Assembly: GCA_964353935.1 (NCBI GenBank)
Contig: CAYGXL010000146.1
Span: forward strand, 1-6,741
DNA from: JAOUJD01 sp964353935
Lineage (GTDB): Bacteria > Pseudomonadota > Gammaproteobacteria > Burkholderiales > Burkholderiaceae_F
Direction: 5' to 3'
DNA length: 6,741 nucleotides
The stretch's first letter is position 1, and every line of letters starts with the position of its first letter. The notes under the pieces were generated by a model that saw only the letters and a list, made by a program, of their open reading frames with translations, had not been told where the DNA came from and ran no database searches. Positions 1 through 5,458 of this stretch are shown piece by piece. Position numbers and translations under genes: made by a program.

Positions 1-169
1 GGGCATCGGCCGCCGCCTCCGGCGTGGCGAATGTTTCCTGGGGTGTTGCCGCCACAGCGGCAACCGGAGTCGCCACCGCCAGGGCGAGAACGATGCCGTA
101 CAGCAATGAAAAGAAGGAATGGTTTTTCATGGATGACGCCTTACGATGGATTGACGGAAGTGTGCGCAT
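1..169 (-). CDS. DUF2950 family exported protein, N-terminal part (cut by window edge)
   Basis: Only the first 56 codons lie in the window. They read as a signal peptide (basic start MRTLPSIHRK, a hydrophobic stretch around residues 20-38 ending in AAVAA) followed by TPQETFATPEAAADA. The 'FATPEAAADA' segment just after the signal peptide is what I know from the mature N-terminus of DUF2950 proteins, which often sit directly downstream of DUF3300 genes, as here. I placed the start at the ATG at 167-169 because it has a strong ribosome binding site (GGAAGGAG at 177-184, 7 bases upstream) right behind the DUF3300 stop codon. The in-frame ATG at 128-130 (MKNHSFFSLL) would also give a good signal peptide but has only a weak AAGG upstream. 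The molecular function of DUF2950 is unknown; a periplasmic location follows from the signal peptide. The family call rests on a short segment and on the neighbour. Confidence 0.72.
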   Translation of the reverse strand, partial: MRTLPSIHRKASSMKNHSFFSLLYGIVLALAVATPVAAVAATPQETFATPEAAADA

Positions 170-176
170 GATTTCG

Positions 177-184
177 CTCCTTCC
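177..184 (-). promoter_or_regulatory. Strong ribosome binding site for the DUF2950 gene
   Basis: On the minus strand GGAAGGAG follows the TAA stop of the DUF3300 gene (185-187) directly and is separated by CGAAATC from the ATG at 167-169. It decides the upstream start over the in-frame ATG at 128-130. A ribosome finishing DUF3300 would be positioned on this site, which suggests translational coupling of the two genes. Confidence 0.6.
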
Positions 185-1486
185 TTATCGACGTCCGCCG
201 CCGCCGCCGCGGCCACCACCGCCGCCGCCGCGCGATGCGCCACCGCCACCGCCACCACCGCGCGAAGCACTGCTGCTCGCCGTCGGACGCGAACCGCCGC
301 TGCCGCCACCGTACGACGAACCGCGGCTCGAGGCGCCGCGCGAGCTGTCCATGGACGTCTGCCGACCGGAGTCGTAGCCGCCGAACGCGCTGTCGCCGCC
401 GCCGCCCCGGCTGCCACCGCCCGCAGGCTGCGTCGAGGGACGCGCTCCGCCGCCCGCTCCAGCGCCGGCACGGTCACCACCGGCGCCCGTGCCGCCGCGG
501 TCTCCAGCGCCTGCTCCGCCGCCCCGGTCACTGCCGCCGGCGGGTTGCGTCGATGCGCGCGCTCCACCGCCCGCCGATGCGCCGGCTCCGCCGCGTGCGT
601 CACCCGCGCGATTCGCCGGCGCCGTCTTGCCGACCGAGCTGCTCACCTGTCCCGGCTGCTTGTTCGACTTCCACTGCGAGGCCTGACCGCCCTGCCCGCG
701 GTTGATCGTGTTGCCGCCGGTGCTGATGTTGGTGTTGCGATTGATGTTGATGTCGTTGCCGCCACCCCAGCCGTAGTGATTGCCGCTCCACGCGGCGCCG
801 ATCGCGGCGCCCCAGATCACGCCGGCGGCCATCGCAGCGCCGGGCGCATACGGGTAGTAGTACGACGGGTACGGTGTCGGGTAATAGCCCCACGCGGGGG
901 CGCCGTACACGACGACGGTCGACGGGTTGTATTGCGGGACGTAGATCACCTGCGGGTCCGCCGGCTCGATGATGATGACTTCCTTCTCCGTCTTCACCAC
1001 CTGCTTGGTGTCCGTCTTCAGGTTGCCGGCCGACTTCGCCTGGCGCCGGAACACCTGCACGGACTCCAGCACCGCGCCCTGGTCGGCGACGACCGCCTCG
1101 CCGAGCGCGCTGGTCCAGTCGAGGTCGTTGCTCATCATCTTGACGATGTCCGGATAGTTGAGCAGCGACTTCACCGGGTCGTCCCACTTGTCGTCGATGG
1201 GCAGCTTCGGATCGGACTTGCGCTTGTCGAGGTAGCGATCGGCCTGGACGATCTGCAGCGGGCTCGTCGCCGCGGGCAGGATGATCGCGACCAGGTCGTC
1301 GGGGTACAGGGCAATCCGCCCGACCAGTTGCGTGAGGTCGCCGCCAGGCGGCGCCGCGCCGCCTGCCGCCGCAGGCGCCTGCGCCAGCGCCGTCGCGGAA
1401 AACAGGACTGCCATGCCGATGGCAACCAGGGCGGACCAAACGGTCCGCATGCGACTGCACGTCGCCTTGAATCGACTCGTGTTCAT
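185..1486 (-). CDS. DUF3300 domain-containing exported protein with Gly/Arg-rich tail
   Basis: A 433-residue protein. Residues 1-35 form a signal peptide (hydrophobic core about 17-32, likely cleavage after ALA at 33-35). Residues 50-190 match the DUF3300 domain: LTQLVGRIALYPDDLVAIIL (51-70), TSPLQIVQADRYL, DPVKSLLNYPDIVKMMSNDLDW, and IEPADPQVIYVPQYNP (173-188). A Tyr/Pro-rich stretch (194-214) follows, then a hydrophobic segment with the glycine zipper G222-x3-G226-x3-G230, an Asn/Ile-rich stretch (NDININRNTNIS, 244-255), and from about 295 a low-complexity tail ending in RGG-like repeats and RR. The tail contains two copies of a 17-residue unit (302-318 and 341-357). I chose the ATG at 1484-1486 because GGAGAG lies 5 bases upstream; ATG at 1498 and the much longer upstream-open frame lack such support. 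The gene lies 25 bases after the glycine-zipper gene and 15 bases before the DUF2950 gene. The molecular role of the family is unknown; an envelope location is inferred. Confidence 0.93.
   Translation of the reverse strand: MNTSRFKATCSRMRTVWSALVAIGMAVLFSATALAQAPAAAGGAAPPGGDLTQLVGRIALYPDDLVAIILPAATSPLQIVQADRYLDKRKSDPKLPIDDKWDDPVKSLLNYPDIVKMMSNDLDWTSALGEAVVADQGAVLESVQVFRRQAKSAGNLKTDTKQVVKTEKEVIIIEPADPQVIYVPQYNPSTVVVYGAPAWGYYPTPYPSYYYPYAPGAAMAAGVIWGAAIGAAWSGNHYGWGGGNDININRNTNISTGGNTINRGQGGQASQWKSNKQPGQVSSSVGKTAPANRAGDARGGAGASAGGGARASTQPAGGSDRGGGAGAGDRGGTGAGGDRAGAGAGGGARPSTQPAGGGSRGGGGDSAFGGYDSGRQTSMDSSRGASSRGSSYGGGSGGSRPTASSSASRGGGGGGGASRGGGGGGRGGGGGRR
194..264 (-). repeat. CCG/CCA trinucleotide-rich tract encoding the poly-Gly end of DUF3300
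   Basis: On the plus strand the stretch is built almost entirely of CCG, CCA and GCG triplets, including uninterrupted CCG runs near 194-210 and 222-231. On the coding strand it gives the Gly runs and RGG-like units of residues 408-431. Gain or loss of whole triplets would change tail length without a frameshift. Confidence 0.7.
416..583 (-). repeat. Two copies of a 51-base in-gene direct repeat, period 117 bases
   Basis: Within the DUF3300 gene, residues 302-318 (533-583) read GASAGGGARASTQPAGG and residues 341-357 (416-466) read GAGAGGGARPSTQPAGG. The two copies differ at two residues and start 39 codons apart. The DNA copies are similar but not identical, so this looks like an older internal duplication of part of the Gly-rich tail. 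Confidence 0.7.
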
Positions 1487-1511
1487 GCCGCTCTCCATCC
1501 GCTGGGGTGCA

Positions 1512-1988
1512 TCACTTGACCGTGTAACCGCGACCCTCGAGGCACGCCGCGCGCGCCTTGCCGTAGGTTGCCTGCTGCGACGACTGCGCTTGCTGTGCGC
1601 CCTGCTGAGACTGCTGGGCCTGCGCCGCGTTCTGCTTGCGGCTCGAGCTTCGTGCGACGGCGGCGCCGGCCGCTGCGCCGGCACCTGCATCGCCCCCGAC
1701 CACTTCACCGACGACCGCGCCGCGCGCGGCGCCGCGGACTCCCGCACCCGGCGTCGTGCCGGTCGCGGTGGTGGCGGGCTTCGGAGCCGCAGCCGGCGCC
1801 GGGGCCGCCTTGGTCGGATCGTAGCCCGTCTGCTGCACCGCCCACTGGTGACACTCGTATTCGTCCTTCTTCTGCTTGTCGGGCGACTGGCCCTTGGCGG
1901 GATAGACGAACTGCTGCGCGAAGGCGTTACCGGCGAGCAGCGCCGCACACGCCGTGATGACAGCAGCCTTGCCTGCAAACGACTTCAT
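1512..1988 (-). CDS. Small exported glycine-zipper protein
   Basis: A 158-residue protein. Residues 1-24 look like a signal peptide (MKSFAGK start, hydrophobic core, likely cut after NAFA before QQ). A lipoprotein reading at Cys14 (ITAC) is possible, but the hydrophobic stretch before it is very short. The mature N-terminus holds DEYECHQWAVQQTGYDP (42-58), a segment I associate with exported glycine-zipper proteins, then an Ala/Pro linker. The zipper has Gly at 86, 90, 94, 98 and 102, an unbroken run of four GxxxG steps, with further Gly at 104 and 108. A Gln/Ser/Ala-rich linker (120-141) leads to the closing motif YGKARAACLEGRGYTVK. Cys46 and Cys149 are the only cysteines in the mature chain and could pair. 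The ATG at 1986-1988 has GAGG (1995-1998) 6 bases upstream. The gene lies between the outer-membrane channel and DUF3300 genes. Glycine zippers pack helices in membranes; the specific job is unknown. Confidence 0.88.
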   Translation of the reverse strand: MKSFAGKAAVITACAALLAGNAFAQQFVYPAKGQSPDKQKKDEYECHQWAVQQTGYDPTKAAPAPAAAPKPATTATGTTPGAGVRGAARGAVVGEVVGGDAGAGAAAGAAVARSSSRKQNAAQAQQSQQGAQQAQSSQQATYGKARAACLEGRGYTVK

Positions 1989-2035
1989 TGTTTTCCTCGC
2001 GGGGTGAATTCGTACTTCGGTGCTGCGACGCATCG

Positions 2036-3472
2036 CTATTGCGCGGTCGCGCTGGTCTGCGGGCTGGCATCGCCGGCCACCGGCGGCGGCGGACGGGGAT
2101 CGAAACTGCCGCCGAGCGCAAGGTTGAGGTTCACGCGCTGGACCAGCCGTTCCGCCTGGACCTTCACGAGGGAGGTTCGCGCCGCGTACAACGCGACGCT
2201 CTGCTGCAGCACGGCGCGCTGGTCGCCCGAACCGACGCGCAGGCGCGTCTGCGCGAGTTCCACGGCGCGCGCATTGCTTGCCACCGCACTGCCGAGGATA
2301 CGCTCGCGCTCGTCGGCGGCGAAGGCCGCGGACAGCGCGGACTCGACTTCCGAGAACGCGCGCGATGCGACGCGTCCATAGTCGGCGATGGCGATCTTCT
2401 GCTCGGCGGTGCGGATCTCGACGTTCGCCTCGAGGGCCCAACCCCGGAAGATCGGCGCGGCCAGGTTCGCGCCGAGGCTGAACAGGGGGTAGTTCTGGTC
2501 CTGCAGCACGAATATGTCGCTCGACAGGCTGGAGACACCCGCCGTCAGCGCGATCTTCGGCAGTCGCGCGGCGTTCGCCTCGGCCACATTGTTGAAGGCT
2601 GCGGCGACGCGACGCTCCGCGGCGATCACGTCCGGCCGACGCTCGAGCAATTCCGACGGCAGGCCCACCGGCACCGCCGGCGGTTTCGCCGAGAGGGCCG
2701 CGGGCACCTCGAGCGCGGCGGCCGGATACCGCCCGACCAGCGTCTCGATCGCGCGCACCGCCTGCTGCTGCGCCAGCGCAAGTTGCCGCGCGGCATCGCG
2801 ATACGTGTCGAGACCGGCCTGCGCCGTCACCACGTCGTACTCGTCGCCGCTGCCGATGCGCAGGCGGTCGCGTGCGAGGCCGAGGAACTGCTCCGTCGCG
2901 CGCACGATCTCGTCGGCCGTGGCGCGCTGCATGCGCGCCTCGGTCGCGAGGAACCAGCTCTTCGCCACCATCGCGGCGATCGACTGGCGCGCATATTCGG
3001 CATCCGCTTGCACCGACTCGAACTGGGCGCTTCCGGCCGCTGCCTGCGCGCGCGCGCGGCCCCAGATGTCGATTTCCCAGTTCGCGAAGAGGCGGACGCC
3101 GCTGACTCCGGAGTTGTCGCCGCCGAGCTTGCCGCCGCCGTGCGCCAGCAGGTCGACAGCCGGATAAAGGGTGGCGCCGGCAAGCTTGGCGTACCCCGCT
3201 GCCTGTTCGATTCGGCCGGCGGCAACCCGCAGGTCCGCGTTGTAGGCGAGGGCCTCGCGCACGAGCGCGTCGAGCTGCGGGTCGTTGTACGAAGCGAGCC
3301 ACGCATCGGCAACCACACCGTCGATGCCGCCCGGCGACACCCACTTCTCCGGCGTCTTCACGTTCTGCATCGACTGCGACTGGATCTCCTTCGGCGCGGG
3401 CGGCGACTGCAATGCGCAGCCCGCCACCGCGAGCGCGATCGGCGTCAACAGGGCCGCAAGCGAGAGGCGCAT
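2036..3472 (-). CDS. NodT/OprM-type outer-membrane efflux lipoprotein (TolC superfamily)
   Basis: A 478-residue protein of the length usual for RND-type outer-membrane factors. Its signal peptide ends in the lipobox VAGC, with Cys19 as the acylated residue. Family hallmarks are AWLASYNDPQLDALV (57-71), FANWEIDIWGRAR (129-141), GLPSELLERRPDVIAAERR (270-288) and PLFSLGANLAAPIF (329-342). The two-fold internal repeat of the TolC fold shows as LRIGSGDEYDVVTAQ (204-218) and LRVGSGDQRAVLQQS (411-425). Such proteins form trimeric channels with an outer-membrane barrel and a long periplasmic helical tunnel, docking with a HlyD-type adaptor. The gene begins 4 bases after the HlyD stop with no clear ribosome binding site, so it probably depends on translational coupling. 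The Pro-rich C-terminus (459-464) is dispensable-looking. The substrate cannot be told from the sequence. Confidence 0.96.
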   Translation of the reverse strand: MRLSLAALLTPIALAVAGCALQSPPAPKEIQSQSMQNVKTPEKWVSPGGIDGVVADAWLASYNDPQLDALVREALAYNADLRVAAGRIEQAAGYAKLAGATLYPAVDLLAHGGGKLGGDNSGVSGVRLFANWEIDIWGRARAQAAAGSAQFESVQADAEYARQSIAAMVAKSWFLATEARMQRATADEIVRATEQFLGLARDRLRIGSGDEYDVVTAQAGLDTYRDAARQLALAQQQAVRAIETLVGRYPAAALEVPAALSAKPPAVPVGLPSELLERRPDVIAAERRVAAAFNNVAEANAARLPKIALTAGVSSLSSDIFVLQDQNYPLFSLGANLAAPIFRGWALEANVEIRTAEQKIAIADYGRVASRAFSEVESALSAAFAADERERILGSAVASNARAVELAQTRLRVGSGDQRAVLQQSVALYAARTSLVKVQAERLVQRVNLNLALGGSFDPRPPPPVAGDASPQTSATAQ

Positions 3473-3476
3473 CGGA

Positions 3477-4697
3477 TCAGTGCAGCTTCAGGATGAGGAA
3501 GTCGAGCTTGGCGCCGACCCGCAGGATGACCTTGCGCAGGATATGGATGGCCCCTCCATGCTCTGTGTAGATCGCGCCCTGGCCGATCGCGCCTGCCGGC
3601 AGGAAGAGGTTGGCGTCCCGTTCAGCGATCGTGAGGCGAACCGGGAAGCGCCCCGGCGGCATCGGGCCCACTCCGGTCATCGGCAGTTGCGTCGTGTTGG
3701 GCACCTGGCCCTGGCCCTGCGCCCACACGATCGACTCAACGTTCGCCTTGATGATGCGGCCGGGATGCGCCTTCAGCGTGAACTCGGCATCGTTGCCTTC
3801 CTCGACCAGCTGCAACTCGTTCTGGTGGAACAAAGCGATGACCTGGTACTTCACCTCGACGAACGTCATCGCGGGCGTGATCGGGAACGCAGTCGTGAAC
3901 GATCCCGGACGCAGCTGGACATTGGTCGGGTAGCCGTCCGCCGGGGCCACCACCGTCGTCTGCTCGAGTTCCCACTTGGCGTTGGCCAGCTGCGCGCGGA
4001 TGTTCGCGACCGGCGCGTACTCGTCGTTGAACGTGCCCTTGCTGCGCTCCTTGAGCTGGCGCTCGCCCGCCAGTGCCTGCGTCTCGGCGGCGCGGGCCTG
4101 CGCGGCGGACGCGCGCGCCGTTTCCATCTGGGCTTCGAGTTCGGCGAGATCGGTCTGGGCCCTCTCGAGAGCGAACCGGTCGCCGGCCCCGGTGGCCACC
4201 AGTTCCCTGTTCTGCACGACGCGTGTCCGCGCCAGGTCGAGCCGGGACTGCACTTCCCGGATCTTCGCTTCGCTCTGCTGGATCGCCCCGCGCGCCTCGA
4301 CGACCTTGCCCTGGGCACCGATCAGTTGCTCACCGAGTTCCCTCGAACCGGCGACGGCGCTCGCCAGTTGCGCCTCCAGCGACTTGACCGTCAGTTGATA
4401 CGGCGTCGGGTCGATACGGAACAGCACGTCGCCCTTCTTCACCAGCCGGTTCGGCTCGATCGGCACGTCGATCACGCGGCCGCGCACCTGCGGCACGATG
4501 TTGATGACGTACTTGATCACGCGCACGTCGGCGCTCGACGGCGCGACGACGTTGAGCGCGAGCACCAGCGCCGTCAGCGCGACGACGGGAATGATCACCA
4601 CGATGACCTGGGTGGCCGTGTTCCACGGCAGCCACTTCATCTTGATGAAGATGAACCAGACGATCGCGGCGTAGATGCCGAGCAGCAGGACTTCCAT
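3477..4697 (-). CDS. HlyD-family membrane-fusion protein of the YibH/YiaV type
   Basis: A 406-residue protein. Two hydrophobic segments at the N-terminus (about 3-18 and 30-50) are joined by the short basic loop KMKWLPWN; most adaptors have only one, but two is the E. coli YibH layout. Then come the first half of the lipoyl-like domain (INIVPQVRGRVIDVPIEPN, 65-83, with LVKKGDVLFRIDP, 85-97), a long Ala/Glu/Gln-rich helical hairpin (about 104-245), the second lipoyl half (TVVAPADGYPTNVQLRPG, 248-265), a beta-barrel with ALFHQNELQLVEEGNDAEF (288-306), and an end segment ILRKVILRVGAKLDFLILKLH-like in shape to the YibH C-terminus. The role would be the periplasmic adaptor linking an inner-membrane component to the outer-membrane channel encoded next. 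The start overlaps the DUF3302 stop by one base (TGATG) and has GGAG at 4704-4707. No pump is fused to it. Substrate unknown. Confidence 0.94.
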   Translation of the reverse strand: MEVLLLGIYAAIVWFIFIKMKWLPWNTATQVIVVIIPVVALTALVLALNVVAPSSADVRVIKYVINIVPQVRGRVIDVPIEPNRLVKKGDVLFRIDPTPYQLTVKSLEAQLASAVAGSRELGEQLIGAQGKVVEARGAIQQSEAKIREVQSRLDLARTRVVQNRELVATGAGDRFALERAQTDLAELEAQMETARASAAQARAAETQALAGERQLKERSKGTFNDEYAPVANIRAQLANAKWELEQTTVVAPADGYPTNVQLRPGSFTTAFPITPAMTFVEVKYQVIALFHQNELQLVEEGNDAEFTLKAHPGRIIKANVESIVWAQGQGQVPNTTQLPMTGVGPMPPGRFPVRLTIAERDANLFLPAGAIGQGAIYTEHGGAIHILRKVILRVGAKLDFLILKLH

Positions 4698-5305
4698 CAG
4701 GCACTCCGCGTCTGGACGACGGCGGCCGGCGCCGCTTCGATCGGTCGCGCCCCGCCGGTCGCGAGTTCGTCGCGCAGCGAACGCAGCGACGGTGTCAGCG
4801 CACCTCGCGCCGAGATGGCGTCAAGTTCGGCGCGCAGCTGCCTAAGCTCGGCCTCGGGCAGTTCGCCCTTCCGCCATCTTTCCGCGAGCTCGACGAAGTA
4901 GTCGTCGTGCATCTCCGTGCCGTACGCGAGTTTGTAGCCGACCGGCTTCGTGTATGCCCACAGCCAGGCGAGCGGCCACAGCAGTCCGCCGAACACGAGC
5001 GAGAGCAGGCACAGTGTCTGGATGGCCTTGCGCTGCGGGTGGTGGTTCTTGTGCGCGATCTTCTCGGGCATCACGTGCACGATCCAGAACAGCGTGATCC
5101 CGACGGCCGGCACGAGGAAGATCACGATCCACGCCAGCACGTTGGCCGCCGTATCCAATGTTTCGCCGCTGAGGAACGATGCGGCGGCCGGGCCCGGCGC
5201 GAGAAACCCCGCCGCCAGTCCCGCCACCGCCATGGCGCGCAGCGCCATCGCGCCCGGTGCTGGCGTGCGGCAGTCGCCGCGCCTCGTACTCGTCATTCGA
5301 TTCAT
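4697..5305 (-). CDS. DUF3302 inner-membrane protein (YibI/YiaW-like) with extended ends
   Basis: A 202-residue protein from the chosen start. Residues 1-42 look like a signal peptide or anchor (hydrophobic 20-42, ending PAAA before SFLSGE). A first membrane span lies at about 53-77 (TAANVLAWIVIFLVPAVGI...) and a second at about 97-117 (TLCLLSLVFGGLLWPLAWLW). The core HVMPEKIAHKNHHPQRKAIQ (77-96) followed by LLWPLAWLWAYTKP (108-121) matches what I recall of E. coli YibI (DUF3302), whose gene precedes the HlyD gene yibH, as here. The enterobacterial protein is only about 120 residues; this one has a charged, probably helical C-terminal extension (about 132-183, rich in Glu, Arg and Leu). Start choice is uncertain: ATG at 5303-5305 (MNRM), ATG at 5246-5248 (MALRAM) and a TTG at 5378-5380 are all in frame, and none has a good ribosome binding site. 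The function is unknown; partnership with the adaptor is inferred from conserved pairing. Confidence 0.87.
   Translation of the reverse strand: MNRMTSTRRGDCRTPAPGAMALRAMAVAGLAAGFLAPGPAAASFLSGETLDTAANVLAWIVIFLVPAVGITLFWIVHVMPEKIAHKNHHPQRKAIQTLCLLSLVFGGLLWPLAWLWAYTKPVGYKLAYGTEMHDDYFVELAERWRKGELPEAELRQLRAELDAISARGALTPSLRSLRDELATGGARPIEAAPAAVVQTRSA
4704..4707 (-). promoter_or_regulatory. Ribosome binding site of the HlyD gene inside the DUF3302 3' end
   Basis: GGAG lies 6 bases before the HlyD ATG and within the last codons of the DUF3302 gene. With the one-base TGATG overlap it supports coupled translation and fixes the HlyD start. Confidence 0.5.
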
Positions 5306-5458
5306 GATCGACAGCGCGCTTGGGCGCTCTTTCCCCGTCTCGGCCGATGGTGACCGCGCCCCCCCGCCGCGTCTTAGCAAATCTGGACAGCCCGCGCTTC
5401 GCCGAGGCAGTGCCTTGAGCGAGCGCAGGGGTGCCTTGGCGTACCTCGAGTCGCGTAC
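5306..5458 (-). promoter_or_regulatory. Spacer between the AraC-type gene and the DUF3302 gene; likely operon promoter region
   Basis: This 153-base stretch is the only sizeable gap ahead of the six-gene block. It holds the 21-bp-period direct repeat at 5410-5438 and a short AT-richer patch (minus strand AGATTTGCTAAGA near 5372-5384) that could be a weak -10 region. I see no convincing consensus -35/-10 pair, which would fit an activator-dependent promoter but does not prove one. No hairpin with a T-tract was seen after the AraC gene, so read-through from it into the operon is possible. Confidence 0.4.
5410..5438. promoter_or_regulatory. Candidate AraC-family operator: GTGCCTTG direct repeat, 21-bp period
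   Basis: GTGCCTTG occurs exactly at 5410-5417 and again at 5431-5438 on the plus strand (CAAGGCAC on the coding strand), 21 bp start to start. AraC-family dimers typically bind two direct half-sites about two helical turns apart. The position, 100-130 bases upstream of the DUF3302 start and just after the AraC-type gene, fits. The left copy also sits in a small palindrome (AGGCA-G-TGCCT, 5405-5415). Flanks beyond the 8-bp core agree little, so this remains a candidate. Confidence 0.4.

Noticed and set aside
194..600. Repetitive CCG-rich DNA as a CRISPR array or non-coding satellite
   Set aside because: There are no regular repeats with unique spacers, and the stretch is fully explained as the Gly-rich coding tail of DUF3300.
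185..1978. Upstream extension of the DUF3300 frame to a start at 1978
   Set aside because: The 164 extra codons overlap the glycine-zipper gene out of frame and are Arg/Ser-rich. The start at 1486 has GGAGAG and begins a signal peptide.
1512..3344. Minus-strand frame of 610 codons that would fuse a long N-terminus to the glycine-zipper protein
   Set aside because: The extra 450 or so codons run out of frame through the NodT gene and look like shadow sequence. The ATG at 1988 has a good ribosome binding site and begins a signal peptide.
1988..3496. Plus-strand open frame of 502 codons opposite the NodT gene
   Set aside because: Its product is Arg/Ala/His-rich with no recognisable domain and it mirrors the well-matched NodT frame. 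Long antisense frames are expected at this GC content.
3285..4901. Plus-strand open frame of 538 codons opposite the HlyD gene
   Set aside because: Low-complexity Arg/Asp/His-rich translation, crosses the junctions of three real genes, no domain. A shadow of the coding strand.
5432..5458. CTCGAG palindrome and repeated GCGTAC after the AraC stop as a terminator
   Set aside because: There is no stable stem of useful length and no following T-tract on the coding strand.
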